From: Treponema sp. | GTDB taxonomy: Bacteria > Spirochaetota > Spirochaetia > Treponematales > Breznakiellaceae | Assembly: GCA_031267675.1 (NCBI GenBank) | Contig: JAIRYT010000083.1 | Location: 1-64,000 of the forward strand | Length of the DNA: 64,000 nt | Direction: 5' to 3' | In this document: positions 7,390 to 16,613 of the stretch, in pieces | How the letters are laid out: the number at the start of each line of letters is the position of its first letter | Position numbering within the stretch: position 1 is the first letter of the stretch | The notes under the pieces: model-generated | Told to the model about the DNA's origin: nothing | The model's input: the letters and a program-made list of their open reading frames with translations, nothing else | Database searches by the model: none | Translations under genes and position numbers: made by a program

Positions 7390-9020
7390 TAAAGGCTGCC
7401 GTAGCGGCTACCTTGCTTTTATTGACGATAGGATGTGCTTCCAAACCAAAATCGAAAGATTCCGGTTCGGTGTCAGCGAGCGACATCCGTGTCCTGATAG
7501 AACGGGGAACCCCTTCTTCATTACGCGACGCGCTTGACCGGATCCGGCTAAGCGGAACAGACCGTTTTCTTGCGCCGCCCGCCCTGGCCCTGATCAGAGC
7601 GCTGTACCCCGATACCGCTGTCGCCGTGGAACCCCCGGAAAACGGCGAGTATTCGCGCCTTCTTCGGGACGGGGAACGGGGCGTGTATGTAAGACCGTCT
7701 TCATCATCGCAGGATTTTCTGGAACTGACGCTTCCCTTTCTTGCTTTTTTTCACAGCGGTAAAAGCGACATAAAAGCAAGTGTAGCCGATCTTGACAGGG
7801 CGGAGCGTCTTAATCCGCAGTCGGCGCTTCCCCCGCTTCTTAAGGGAATTGCCTTTGAACGGAGCGGAGACAGCGCCGGCGCCTGGGATCAGTACACCAG
7901 GGCGCTGGGGTTGGGCGCGGATTACGCGGCGGAACTGGGGCTGGCGCGCGTCCAACACAGCCGGGAGGAATACGCCGCCGAACTTACCCGCCTTACCCGT
8001 CTTGCCGGCGTCTATCCGCAGCATGTTTCAATAAAGCGGCAGCTTGCCCTGGTTTACGCCGAACGCGGCGACATCCAGCGCGCCGAATCGCTGATTATGG
8101 AAGTGCTTTCGCAAAATTCCCGGGACGGGGAACTGCTTTTGCTGCGGGCCCGTCTTCTTGTGGACCAGGGGCTTTTTAATCAGGCGCTCGCCCCCCTGGA
8201 AAGCTTTGCCGCGCTTGACGCCAATAACGCCAATAACCGGCACTATCTTTTTTTTCACGCCCGCATACAGGCAGAAGGCTACCGGAACCGGGACGCGGCG
8301 CTGGGTTACCTGCGTTCCCTTGTCCGCGCCAATGCGAATGACGAGGAAGCGGCGGTGTATATGATTTCGCTGCTTCTTGAATCAAACAAGCCGCAGGAAA
8401 ATACCGAAGGCCGGGGGATTCTGTCGCGTTTTCTAAACCGCCAGACCATACCCGTCCGTGTGCTCGCGCTGGCGGTAAGCGACGCGGTAAACCGTGAATC
8501 CTGGCGCGAGGCAAAATCATACCTGGACCGGCTGCTTGAGCGCCAGCGGGACGCGGCAAATCTGCTTAACGCGTACCGCGTCGAACGCGGGTTGGGAAAC
8601 AACGCCCAGGCGCTCATCTACGCGCGGGAACTTTACAATTTGACGGGAAACGCCAATGACGACGCGGCGTCGGCCTATGCGAGCGCCCTTATCGACACCG
8701 GACGCCTGAGTGAGGCGGGGCGGATTATCGAACAGCGGCTAGCCGCGGTGGGCGGCGGCGCGCTCAAAAGCCGTTACTATTATCTGCGTTCGCGGATGCG
8801 TTCCGGCGATGACGCGGTTATGAACGATTTACGCGCCGCCCTTTTTGAAGATCCGCGCAATGTAAACGCGCTCACCGCCATGTTTGAAATCTACCACCGG
8901 CGGCAGGATCAGCGCCGCGCGGTCTACTATTTAAAACAGGCCGTCGCCCTTGCCCCCGACAGCGCCCTGCTTCGTAAATACGAAGCGGAATACCGCGCCG
9001 CCCTGGGTTCTTCTTACTAA
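7386..9020 (+). CDS. TPR-repeat lipoprotein
   Basis: The reading frame is open further upstream, but the GTG at 7386 is chosen because it gives a lipoprotein signal peptide (LLLLTIGC, lipidated Cys17) and a GTGA overlap with the preceding stop. The 544-aa product should be anchored in a membrane. From about residue 130 it is made of TPR-like helical repeats with many A/L/Y/R residues and DAEERL, YAERGDIQRAESL and LAPDSALLRKYEAEY type units. TPR proteins are interaction scaffolds; partners are unknown. Translational coupling to the six-helix protein suggests a joint envelope function. The family is clear, the role is not. Confidence 0.85.
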   Translation: MIKAAVAATLLLLTIGCASKPKSKDSGSVSASDIRVLIERGTPSSLRDALDRIRLSGTDRFLAPPALALIRALYPDTAVAVEPPENGEYSRLLRDGERGVYVRPSSSSQDFLELTLPFLAFFHSGKSDIKASVADLDRAERLNPQSALPPLLKGIAFERSGDSAGAWDQYTRALGLGADYAAELGLARVQHSREEYAAELTRLTRLAGVYPQHVSIKRQLALVYAERGDIQRAESLIMEVLSQNSRDGELLLLRARLLVDQGLFNQALAPLESFAALDANNANNRHYLFFHARIQAEGYRNRDAALGYLRSLVRANANDEEAAVYMISLLLESNKPQENTEGRGILSRFLNRQTIPVRVLALAVSDAVNRESWREAKSYLDRLLERQRDAANLLNAYRVERGLGNNAQALIYARELYNLTGNANDDAASAYASALIDTGRLSEAGRIIEQRLAAVGGGALKSRYYYLRSRMRSGDDAVMNDLRAALFEDPRNVNALTAMFEIYHRRQDQRRAVYYLKQAVALAPDSALLRKYEAEYRAALGSSY

Positions 9021-9107
9021 CCGTTCCCTCACCGCACCAAACAATCGGCGCCGGCCCCTACGTCCCGTCGGATATAGGTTATCCTTTTACAAAATATCAT
9101 AAAGCAT

Positions 9108-9158
9108 TCGTGATGTTGGTTTCGTGTGGTTAGCATAGTTGGTGGTGAATTCTCTTTT
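9108..9158 (-). repeat. Copy of the ACCACGAAC-type intergenic repeat
   Basis: On the minus strand this reads AAAAGAGAATTCACCACC followed by AACTATGCTAACCACACGAA and a CATCACG end, the same order of units as at 4190-4521, 51334-51442 and 52940-52977. Only one arm is recognisable here. The remainder of the 9021-9268 gap shows no gene. Confidence 0.6.
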
Positions 9159-9211
9159 GGTTTCCAAAGCCTTGGGGTCAGTAGGTAAAACGAAAATCGC
9201 CGTTACAAGGC

Positions 9212-9240
9212 TTGACACTATTCCCGATGCTTGCTAGGCT
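9212..9240 (+). promoter_or_regulatory. Promoter of tRNA-Thr / rpmG
   Basis: TTGACA (9212-9217), a 17-bp spacer and TAGGCT (9235-9240), about 28 bp before the mature tRNA 5' end. The -35 is a perfect sigma-70 consensus. It probably drives tRNA-Thr, rpmG and possibly tRNA-Trp and secE-nusG. Confidence 0.7.
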
Positions 9241-9268
9241 TTATAGTCTACAGGAAATGCCGTTTTAC

Positions 9269-9341
9269 GCCCTTGTAGCTCAGTTGGCAGAGCATATCCA
9301 TGGTAAGGATAAGGTCATCAGTTCGATTCTGATCGAGGGCT
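9269..9341 (+). tRNA. tRNA-Thr (anticodon GGT)
   Basis: Cloverleaf read from sequence: acceptor GCCCTTG pairs with CGAGGGC, the D-arm contains AGCTCAGTTGGCAGAGC, the anticodon loop ATGGTAA has anticodon GGT (9302-9304), and the T-arm contains GTTCGATTC. Discriminator base T at 9341; CCA is not encoded. Placement before rpmG and tRNA-Trp near secE-nusG is common in bacteria. Confidence 0.95.
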
Positions 9342-9404
9342 GGAAACGAAAGGAGACAAGCCGGTTCTTGAAATTCGGAGCGGCGTCACCGAAGGAGGAA
9401 TTTC

Positions 9405-9578
9405 ATGGCAAGCAAGAAAACAGCTGTAGAACTGGTAGCGCTGCAATGTACCGAGTGCAAGCGCAGGAACTATACTACCAAAAAGAACCGCCGGAATACC
9501 CAGGAAAAGCTGGAATTTAGCAAGTATTGTCCTTTTGACAGGAAACACACCCTGCATAAGGAAACAAAGATAAAGTAG
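9405..9578 (+). CDS. rpmG: Ribosomal protein bL33
   Basis: A 57-aa protein of the large ribosomal subunit. Strong Shine-Dalgarno GAAGGAGGAA lies just before the ATG. The sequence contains the zinc-ribbon form: CTECKRRNY near the N-terminus, but the second pair is reduced to a single Cys in KYCPFDRKH, with KHTLHKETK at the C-terminus typical of bL33. Loss of part of the zinc site suggests an intermediate or zinc-independent form. It lies between tRNA-Thr and tRNA-Trp, in the usual rpmG-secE-nusG order. Confidence 0.95.
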   Translation: MASKKTAVELVALQCTECKRRNYTTKKNRRNTQEKLEFSKYCPFDRKHTLHKETKIK

Positions 9579-9591
9579 AGGTTTAGCGGAA

Positions 9592-9640
9592 AAATTCGCA
9601 GCCTGTGCGGCAGGTTGTCGAGGATTGACCCGTGGGTCAT
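9592..9640 (+). repeat. Copy of the GATTGACC/GGTCA palindrome repeat
   Basis: ATTCGCAGCCTGTGCGGCAG followed by a GTCGAGGATTGACCC/GGGTCA palindrome. It matches the 70-bp units at 53011-53180 and, inverted, 46078-46133. It sits between rpmG and tRNA-Trp. Confidence 0.6.
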
Positions 9641-9643
9641 TCT

Positions 9644-9705
<62 letters not shown>

Positions 9706-9716
<11 letters not shown>

Positions 9717-9870
9717 AAATGAAATGGAGGGCGGCAGGCTTCGAAGGGTTTGTCCCGCCGACCAAGGGGGAGGAAAAGGGGCCATGGAGGGCCCGGCAGG
9801 GACAAACCCCGGCCCGGAGGGAGCAAACAGGAAGTTTGCGACCGGAGGGGAAGTACTGCGCCTGAAATGA
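9706..9870 (+). repeat. 17-bp direct repeat of the tRNA-Trp 3' end flanking a 131-bp structured insert
   Basis: TACTGCGCCTGAAATGA occurs at 9706-9722 (end of tRNA-Trp) and at 9854-9870. The 131 bp between them hold an 11-bp inverted repeat, GGGTTTGTCCC (9746-9756) with GGGACAAACCC (9799-9809), and a short hairpin GCAAAC/GTTTGC (9823-9839). The layout resembles a very small mobile or duplicated element bounded by a target-like duplication. No ORF is evident inside it. Confidence 0.7.
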
Positions 9871-9900
9871 ATGGCGGATGAACAGGGAAAGGAGTAACTT

Positions 9901-10083
9901 GTGGGAAAGAAGATAGTTCAGTTCTTTAGGGAATCGTACGCCGAGCTTCGCAAGGTTGTGTGGCCGGGCCGTGACGATGTGGTTAGTTCGGTCGGGGTGG
10001 TAATAATCTCCACGGTTATTATTGCGGCAATTCTGGGCGCGGTGGATATTCTGCTGCTCCTTGGGGTAAAGGCGATATTTTAG
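9901..10083 (+). CDS. secE: Preprotein translocase subunit SecE
   Basis: Essential inner-membrane subunit of the SecYEG channel. The 60-aa protein has the short single-helix form: an amphipathic segment FFRESYAELRKVVWPGRDD followed by one transmembrane helix (about residues 32-55). The KVVWPxR motif is the SecE signature. GTG start with Shine-Dalgarno AAAGGAG at 9888-9894. It is followed 8 nt later by nusG, the standard order. Confidence 0.97.
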   Translation: MGKKIVQFFRESYAELRKVVWPGRDDVVSSVGVVIISTVIIAAILGAVDILLLLGVKAIF

Positions 10084-10091
10084 GAATATAA

Positions 10092-10646
10092 ATGGCAGCG
10101 GGCTGGTATGTTCTCCATACCTATTCAGGGTACGAGAACAAAATTGAAAAAATCATTAGACTCATGATCGAATCCGGCGAGATTAGCGCCAATGTCGTCA
10201 AAGATATCAAAATCCCCCACGAAGAGGTTATTGAGGTAAAAGACGGTAAAAAGCGGACACAAACCCATAAATTCTTTCCCGGGTATGTGATGATCGAGAT
10301 GGACCTTCCCCAGGAATGGAAGGATACCTGCTCCAAAATAAAAAAAATAACGGGGGTAACCGGCTTTGTCGGCACTCCCGCGGATAGAATGCCCCAGCCC
10401 CTTTCCGGCGATGAAGCGCGGGGAATTTTACAAAAATCGGGCGAAATAAAGGGCGAAAAACCGGTTCGCGCGCGTCAAAGCTTTAACGTCGGCGAGCAGG
10501 TAAAAATAACTGACGGACCGTTCGAAACCTTTACCGGAACAATCGAAGAAGTCAATCAGGAAAAGAGCAAGTTAAAGGTTATGGTAGGAATCTTTGGCCG
10601 GAATACTCCGGTAGAAGTTGATCTTTTACAGGTTGAAAAAGTCTAA
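10092..10646 (+). CDS. nusG: Transcription termination/antitermination factor NusG
   Basis: Cytosolic factor that binds the RNA polymerase clamp and couples transcription to ribosomes or Rho. The 184-aa protein begins with the NGN domain (WYVLHTYSGYENKIEK, residues 5-20) with FFPGYVMIEM (about 61-70). It ends with a KOW domain (NVGEQVKITDGPFETFTGTI, about 133-152). Length and domain order are typical. It is co-transcribed with secE and followed by rplK after a 95-nt gap containing short GC-rich hairpins. Confidence 0.97.
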   Translation: MAAGWYVLHTYSGYENKIEKIIRLMIESGEISANVVKDIKIPHEEVIEVKDGKKRTQTHKFFPGYVMIEMDLPQEWKDTCSKIKKITGVTGFVGTPADRMPQPLSGDEARGILQKSGEIKGEKPVRARQSFNVGEQVKITDGPFETFTGTIEEVNQEKSKLKVMVGIFGRNTPVEVDLLQVEKV

Positions 10647-10741
10647 AACATCCTGAATTGTTTTAGAACGTCATATATGTGGGAGGGGGAATCCCCGCTA
10701 GCCTTCGCCGTTTGGCGCAGGCGCACCACAAAGGAGAATTT

Positions 10742-11173
10742 ATGGCAAAGAAAAAAGTTGCCGCCATGATCAAGCTCCAGTGCCCCGCAGGCAAGGCCAC
10801 TCCGGCCCCGCCTGTTGGTCCGGCGTTGGGTCCTCACGGCGTCAGCGCTCCCCAGTTTGTCCAGCAGTTTAATGACCGGACAAAATCTATGGAGGCGGGT
10901 CTTATTATACCGGTGGTGATCACGGTGTATGCCGACAAGACCTTTACTTTTATCCTTAAAACCCCGCCGGCCGCAGTGCTGATTAAAAAAGCAATCTCGC
11001 TGGAAAAGGGTTCCGCAGAATCCCACAAAACCAAGGTGGGCAAAATTCCCCGCGCCAGGCTTGAAGAAATCGCCCGGCTAAAAATGCCCGATCTTTCGGC
11101 GAACGATATTGACGCGGCAATGAAGATTATCGCGGGCACGGCGCGCTCCATGGGTGTGGAGGTGGAAAAATGA
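10742..11173 (+). CDS. rplK: Ribosomal protein uL11
   Basis: 143-aa protein of the GTPase-associated centre of the 50S subunit. The frame is open upstream, but the ATG at 10742 follows Shine-Dalgarno AAAGGAG and gives the usual N-terminus [13 protein letters not shown]. The PVGPALG motif with the Pro-rich thiopeptide-binding region and the C-terminal MGVEVE are typical. The rplA ATG overlaps the stop (ATGA). Confidence 0.97.
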   Translation: MAKKKVAAMIKLQCPAGKATPAPPVGPALGPHGVSAPQFVQQFNDRTKSMEAGLIIPVVITVYADKTFTFILKTPPAAVLIKKAISLEKGSAESHKTKVGKIPRARLEEIARLKMPDLSANDIDAAMKIIAGTARSMGVEVEK

Positions 11174-11850
11174 AGCGGGGAAAAAAATACCGGGACAGCG
11201 TCAAAAAATACGACGGAACGGCGGTATACGAAGTAGGCGAAGCGCTGGGTTTGGTAAAATCAATGGCGTTTGCCCGCTTTGACGAAACGGTGGATCTTTC
11301 GGTTAAGGTAAACCTTAAAAAAAGCCAGACGGTGCGTGATACGGTCGTGCTTCCCAATCAGTTTCGGGGCGAAAAAAAGGTGCTGGTCTTCTGCAAACCC
11401 GAAAAAGAAAAGGAAGCGCAGGATGCCGGAGCGGCTTTTGTGGGGGCCAACGACCTTATCGAAAAAATTAAAGGCGGATGGCTCGACTTTGACGTCGCGG
11501 TGGCGACTCCCGATATGATGAAAGATGTCGGAAAGCTTGGTATGGTGCTGGGACGCAAAGGCTTAATGCCGAATCCCAAAACAGGAACGGTAACTTTCGA
11601 CCTTAAGGGAGCGCTGTCCGAGCTTAAAAAAGGCCGCGTGGAATTCCGCGCCGATAAAACCGGCGTGGTGCACCTGGCGGTCGGCAAAGTTTCAATGGAG
11701 AGCGCCCAGGTTTCCGAAAACATCGGGGCGGTACTTACCGAAATCCGGCGTAAAAGACCGGCGGACGCCAAGGGCGAATTTATCCAGTCGGTATCGGTCG
11801 CGTCAACCATGGGCCCCGGCGTGTGGGTCAGCGTTAAGGAGGGCGAATAA
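11170..11850 (+). CDS. rplA: Ribosomal protein uL1
   Basis: 226-aa protein that binds 23S rRNA at the L1 stalk and, in many bacteria, represses its own operon by binding the leader mRNA. The central [15 protein letters not shown] motif is the family signature. Start overlaps rplK stop by 4 nt (ATGA); its own stop overlaps the rplJ start (TAATG). A regulatory L1-binding site would be expected in the rplK leader (10647-10741), which does contain hairpins, but I could not confirm the consensus. Confidence 0.97.
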   Translation: MKRGKKYRDSVKKYDGTAVYEVGEALGLVKSMAFARFDETVDLSVKVNLKKSQTVRDTVVLPNQFRGEKKVLVFCKPEKEKEAQDAGAAFVGANDLIEKIKGGWLDFDVAVATPDMMKDVGKLGMVLGRKGLMPNPKTGTVTFDLKGALSELKKGRVEFRADKTGVVHLAVGKVSMESAQVSENIGAVLTEIRRKRPADAKGEFIQSVSVASTMGPGVWVSVKEGE

Positions 11851-12395
11851 TGGCCATTGTTGCAAAGAAACTGCAGGATAGCAAGATAAAGGCTATTGGC
11901 GCGCTTAAAGAAAAATTCGGCGTTGCGGGGCAGGATTTTATCTTTACCGATTACCGCGGACTTACGGTAGAGCAGATTACCGCTCTGCGCAGAAAGCTTG
12001 GCGAAAAAGACGCCTCGTACAAGGTAATCAAAAATAATTTTGCCCGCATTGCTTTTGAGGAATTAAAAGCGCCCGGCGAAGTGGCGGCGTATTTGGTAGG
12101 GCCGACAGCCGTCGCCGTCGCGCCAAAAGATTCCAACGAAATAGCAAAGATTATTGTAGAGTTTTCCAGGGAAGCGCCGGTTCTTAAATTAAAAGGCGGT
12201 CTGGTAGGCAATACAATCTACGACGGCCCCCAGATGGAGGCGTTTTCAAAGCTTCCCGGCAGGCTGGAGCTTATTTCGATGCTTATGTCGGTAATGAACG
12301 CCCCGGCGCGCAATCTTGCCGCGGCGCTCAACGATATACCTTCGCGTATTGTCAGAACGATTAAAGCAATCGCCGACAAAAAAGCGGAAGGCTAG
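11850..12395 (+). CDS. rplJ: Ribosomal protein uL10
   Basis: 181-aa base of the ribosomal stalk that anchors bL12 dimers. The N-terminal globular part has [19 protein letters not shown] (about residues 31-49) and [11 protein letters not shown], typical of uL10, followed by a C-terminal helical spine for bL12 binding. Translationally coupled to rplA by a 1-nt overlap. Confidence 0.96.
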   Translation: MAIVAKKLQDSKIKAIGALKEKFGVAGQDFIFTDYRGLTVEQITALRRKLGEKDASYKVIKNNFARIAFEELKAPGEVAAYLVGPTAVAVAPKDSNEIAKIIVEFSREAPVLKLKGGLVGNTIYDGPQMEAFSKLPGRLELISMLMSVMNAPARNLAAALNDIPSRIVRTIKAIADKKAEG

Positions 12396-12519
12396 CGGGC
12401 CGGTATGTACAGATGTCCGTCAGGCTTCGTCTGTCTCCTGTCGGGCTTTAACCGGAGCTGAGGCTTCGGGCGTGTTTCGTATGAGGCGCGCATTACATTA
12501 CAATTGAGGAGAAGATAAT

Positions 12520-12903
12520 ATGGCAGCCACAAAAGAAGAGATTTTGGAAGCGATTGCTTCAATGACCGTTCTGGAAGTTTCCGAGCTTGTCAAGGCAATG
12601 GAAGAAAAGTTCGGCGTGTCGGCGGCAGCGCCTGTCGCCGTCGCCGCTGTCGCGGCATCCGGCGCGGCAGCCGAAGCGGCGGAAGAAAAAACAGAGTTTA
12701 CCGTGGTGCTTAAAGCCTTTGACGACACCAAGAAAATCGCGGTAATCAAGGAAGTCCGCGCGGTTACCGGCCTGGGCCTTAAAGAAGCAAAGGACCTTGT
12801 CGAAGGCTCGCCCAAACCCCTTAAAGAAAATATTTCAAAGGATGAAGCCGCCAAAATCAAAGACGCGGTTACCGCCGCCGGCGGCACCGTGGAGGTTCAG
12901 TAA
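12520..12903 (+). CDS. rplL: Ribosomal protein bL12
   Basis: 127-aa stalk protein that recruits translational GTPases. N-terminal dimerisation domain (about 1-35), Ala-rich hinge (about 36-58), and C-terminal domain with [20 protein letters not shown]. Shine-Dalgarno TTGAGGAGAAG before the ATG. A 124-nt gap separates it from rplJ, which may allow the higher expression bL12 needs. Confidence 0.97.
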   Translation: MAATKEEILEAIASMTVLEVSELVKAMEEKFGVSAAAPVAVAAVAASGAAAEAAEEKTEFTVVLKAFDDTKKIAVIKEVRAVTGLGLKEAKDLVEGSPKPLKENISKDEAAKIKDAVTAAGGTVEVQ

Positions 12904-12963
12904 TTTTTGACGCGCAGGGCGGTTTACCTGCAGGCAGAGTAGTTAAAACCCGCGGATTTCCCT

Positions 12964-12980
12964 GCCCGGTTTTACCGGGC
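12964..12980 (+). terminator. Hairpin between rplL and rpoB (attenuator or processing site)
   Basis: GCCCGGT (12964-12970), TTT loop, ACCGGGC (12974-12980): a perfect 7-bp stem. A T-rich stretch follows only 13 nt later, so it is not a textbook terminator. In E. coli a partial attenuator and an RNase III site lie between rplL and rpoB; a similar role here is inference. Confidence 0.45.
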
Positions 12981-13039
12981 GGGTCTGCGGTTTATTTGTT
13001 TTGGAATAGTTGTTCGATAACATGTTGAGGGGGCCAGGT

Positions 13040-16000
13040 ATGGTAAAATCAAAAAAAGACGCCAAACGTTCTTATGTAGGCAAAGATATTCAGGATGTAA
13101 TGGAACTTCCTGATCTTATTGACATTCAGCTTTGTTCATACGAGCGTTTTTTACAGCGCAGTCTGCTGGCAAAAGGCGAAGCTCCCAAAGAACAGGGCCT
13201 TGAAGAAGTGTTTCGATCAACGTTTCCCATAGAAAGCCCCGCCGGCGATATGGTGCTTGAATACGAATATTATACGCTGGACGAAGACAATATTAAATTT
13301 GACGAAATTGACTGTAAACAAAAGGGAATAACGTACGCCGTTCCCCTTAAGGCGCGGGTAAATTTGATTTTTACCCAGACCGGGGAAATCCGCCAAAAAG
13401 ATATTTACATGGGCGACATTCCCATTATGACCGAGCGGGGGACCTTTATTATCAACGGCGCGGAACGCGTGGTGGTTTCCCAGATTCACCGTTCACCCGG
13501 CGTTATCTTTAGCCATGAAAAAGATGTTTTTTCATCGCGTATTATTCCCTACCGGGGAAGCTGGCTTGAATTTGAAATTGACAAAAAACGCGATCTTATC
13601 TACGCAAAAATTGACCGTAAAAAACGCATACTGGGAACAATATTTTTACGCGCGCTGGATTACAGCACGCGCGAAGAAATAATCAGGGCGTTTTATTCGG
13701 TAGAAACCTTTAAAATAAAAGACGACAAGGAAACCCGCGAAACCATTACCGGCAAGGTACTGGCAACGCCGGTGTGGGTCAAGGCAGAAGAAAATTCTGC
13801 GGGCGATACGGCTCTGGTTGACGGAAAGAAAAAGCTGTACCGCACCGGAGAAAAGCTCCACCCGCACAATGTTGACGAACTTTTGACGAACGGAATTAAA
13901 TCAATCGAAGTGATCAATTTTGACGGCGAAGATTCCCTTAAATCGACCATGCTGCTTAACTGCTTTGAGCGGGAAGAAATTAAATTTGTCAAAGACGATA
14001 ACGCCAGCGACGAACCCACACGGGAAGACGCCCTGGCCGCCGTGTACGCAGTGCTTATGCCCGGCGAATCAATTACCTATGAACAGGCGGAAAAGGACTT
14101 AAACTCCATGTTCTTTTTAAGCCGCCGTTATGATTTGGGCAGAGTGGGGCGCTATAAGCTTAATAAAAAGTTTAATTACGAAAAACCGCTGGAAGATTTT
14201 ACCCTGACAAAGCAGGATGTTATTTCCACAATGAAGTTCCTTATCAAGGTGTACATTGACGAAGAAAAAGCCGATGATATCGACCACCTTGGAAACCGCC
14301 GCATACGGTCCGTGGGCGAACTTATGGCCAACTCAATGAAGGTTGCGTTTAGCCGTATGGAACGGATCGCCAAGGAACGAATGAGCCTTAAAGAAACCGA
14401 CACCATTCGTCCGCAGGATCTTATTTCGATAAAGCCGATTGTCGCCTCGATAAAGGAATTTTTTGGTTCAAGCCAGCTTTCACAGTTTATGGATCAGGTA
14501 AACCCGCTTGCGGAGCTTACCCACAAACGGCGGCTTAACGCGCTTGGCCCCGGCGGTCTTTCCCGCGACCGCGCCGGTTTCGAGGTGCGCGACGTACATT
14601 ATACCCACTACGGCAGAATGTGCCCCATTGAAACGCCGGAAGGTCCGAACATCGGCCTTATTGTTTCGCTGGCAAACTATACGCGGGTAAATGAATACGG
14701 CTTTTTGGAAACACCGTATCGCAGGGTGCAAAAAGGAAAAGCGTCGCAGGATATCGAGTATCTTTCCGCAATGGACGAGGATCGTTACTATATCGCCCAG
14801 GCTTCGGCAAAACTTAACACCAACGGAAGCTTTGCCGACGAGCAGGTAAGCTGCCGCCGCCAGGGCGACTATACAACCCGTACGCCGGACGATATTCAAT
14901 ACATGGATGTTTCGCCCAAACAGATTATTTCTGTTTCGGCAAGTTTAATTCCCTTTCTTGAACACGATGACGCAAACCGCGCGCTTATGGGAAGCAACAT
15001 GCAGCGCCAGGCGGTTCCGTTAATTTTTCCCGAAGCGCCCCGCGTGGGCACCGGAATGGAAGGCAAGTGCGCGTACGATTCGGGCGTGCTTGTCAAGGCG
15101 CGCCGGGCGGGTACGATAACGCGCGTTACCTCGTCCGAAATTACCATCAAGCCCGATTCAAAAACAAACCCCGGGCCGCAGACAACCAAAGAGGGAATCG
15201 ACGTGTACCGGCTGGTAAAATACCAGCGTACCAATCAGGATACCTGTTATAACCAGCGGCCCATTGTAAAGCCCGGCGAAAAGGTTTTTGGGGGCCAGGT
15301 AATTGCCGACGGTCCCGCAACAAAAGACGGCGAACTCGCGCTGGGCCGGAATATTCTGGTGGGGTTCATGCCCTGGAACGGCTATAATTACGAGGATTCA
15401 ATCCTGATCTCGGAGCGTGTGGTAAAAGAAGATATGTTTACCTCGATCCACATCAAGGAGTTTCCCACCGAGGTGCGCGAGACAAAACTGGGTCCGGAAA
15501 AAATTACCCGTGATATTCCCAATACGTCGGAAAAGAGCCTGGACAATCTTGACGCGGAAGGAATTATCCGCGTTGGAACAAAAGTACGCGCCCAGGATAT
15601 TTTGGTGGGCAAGGTAACTCCAAAAAGCGAAACAGAAACAACGCCGGAATTTAAACTGCTTAATTCAATCTTTGGCGAAAAGGCAAAAGAGGTGCGCGAC
15701 ACCAGCCTAAAGGTGCACCACGGCATTGAAGGCACGGTAATTGACGTGCAGCGGCTTAAACGCAGCCAGGGCGACGATCTTAATCCCGGTGTTGACGAAG
15801 TGGTCAAGGTGCTTATCGCCACCAAACGCAAGCTGCGCGAAGGCGACAAAATGGCCGGGCGGCACGGCAACAAGGGTGTTGTCGCGCGTATCCTGCCCGA
15901 AGAGGACATGCCCTATATGGAAGACGGCACGCCCCTGGATATTTGTCTTACGCCGCTGGGTGTTCCCAGCCGGATGAACATAGGCCAGCTTTTGGAAACA

Positions 16001-16588
16001 GAACTGGGCTGGGCGGCAAGCACGCTGGAAGAATGGTATTCAACACCGGTGTTCCAGTCGCCTTCGGCCGGCGATATTGAAGGCAAGCTAAAGGAAGCGG
16101 GACTGCCGGTAACAAGCAAGGCGGTTCTTCGCGACGGAAGAACCGGGGAGCCGTTTGTAAACCCGATCTTCTGCGGCATTATTTACTTTCTTAAACTTCA
16201 CCATCTGGTTGACGACAAAATGCACGCCCGCTCTACCGGACCGTACAGTCTGGTGACCCAGCAGCCTTTGGGCGGCAAGGCGCAGTTTGGCGGACAGCGG
16301 CTGGGCGAAATGGAAGTATGGGCGCTGGAAGCGTACGGCGCGGCAAACACGCTGCAGGAATTGTTGACAATCAAGAGCGACGATATGACCGGCCGTTCAA
16401 AAATCTATGAATCCATTGTAAAGGGCGAGCCTTCCATTACGGCGGGCATTCCCGAAAGTTTTAACGTGCTGGTGCAGGAACTGAGGGGTCTTGCCCTGGA
16501 CATGACGATTTATGACGCAAAGGGAAAGCAAATACCCCTGACAGAACGGGACGAGGAATTGATTACCAAGAGCGGGAGTAATTTTTAG
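13040..16588 (+). CDS. rpoB: RNA polymerase beta subunit
   Basis: Catalytic core subunit, 1182 aa from the ATG at 13040, which is preceded by a G-rich Shine-Dalgarno (GAGGGGG). Upstream in-frame TTG (13010) and ATG (13022) lack one. The rifampicin pocket [10 protein letters not shown]...[14 protein letters not shown] is intact but carries Asn (codon 14537-14539) at the E. coli S531 position, Val at N518 and Ala at S522. Asn at 531 is the change associated with natural rifampicin resistance of treponemes and Borrelia. Co-transcribed with rpoC, 25 nt downstream. Confidence 0.98.
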   Translation: MVKSKKDAKRSYVGKDIQDVMELPDLIDIQLCSYERFLQRSLLAKGEAPKEQGLEEVFRSTFPIESPAGDMVLEYEYYTLDEDNIKFDEIDCKQKGITYAVPLKARVNLIFTQTGEIRQKDIYMGDIPIMTERGTFIINGAERVVVSQIHRSPGVIFSHEKDVFSSRIIPYRGSWLEFEIDKKRDLIYAKIDRKKRILGTIFLRALDYSTREEIIRAFYSVETFKIKDDKETRETITGKVLATPVWVKAEENSAGDTALVDGKKKLYRTGEKLHPHNVDELLTNGIKSIEVINFDGEDSLKSTMLLNCFEREEIKFVKDDNASDEPTREDALAAVYAVLMPGESITYEQAEKDLNSMFFLSRRYDLGRVGRYKLNKKFNYEKPLEDFTLTKQDVISTMKFLIKVYIDEEKADDIDHLGNRRIRSVGELMANSMKVAFSRMERIAKERMSLKETDTIRPQDLISIKPIVASIKEFFGSSQLSQFMDQVNPLAELTHKRRLNALGPGGLSRDRAGFEVRDVHYTHYGRMCPIETPEGPNIGLIVSLANYTRVNEYGFLETPYRRVQKGKASQDIEYLSAMDEDRYYIAQASAKLNTNGSFADEQVSCRRQGDYTTRTPDDIQYMDVSPKQIISVSASLIPFLEHDDANRALMGSNMQRQAVPLIFPEAPRVGTGMEGKCAYDSGVLVKARRAGTITRVTSSEITIKPDSKTNPGPQTTKEGIDVYRLVKYQRTNQDTCYNQRPIVKPGEKVFGGQVIADGPATKDGELALGRNILVGFMPWNGYNYEDSILISERVVKEDMFTSIHIKEFPTEVRETKLGPEKITRDIPNTSEKSLDNLDAEGIIRVGTKVRAQDILVGKVTPKSETETTPEFKLLNSIFGEKAKEVRDTSLKVHHGIEGTVIDVQRLKRSQGDDLNPGVDEVVKVLIATKRKLREGDKMAGRHGNKGVVARILPEEDMPYMEDGTPLDICLTPLGVPSRMNIGQLLETELGWAASTLEEWYSTPVFQSPSAGDIEGKLKEAGLPVTSKAVLRDGRTGEPFVNPIFCGIIYFLKLHHLVDDKMHARSTGPYSLVTQQPLGGKAQFGGQRLGEMEVWALEAYGAANTLQELLTIKSDDMTGRSKIYESIVKGEPSITAGIPESFNVLVQELRGLALDMTIYDAKGKQIPLTERDEELITKSGSNF

Positions 16589-16613
16589 GTAATTTTAGGT
16601 AACAGGAGTAACG

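Noticed and set aside
9212-9520. 102-codon frame running through tRNA-Thr and rpmG
   Set aside because: It crosses a perfect tRNA and a bL33 gene in another frame.
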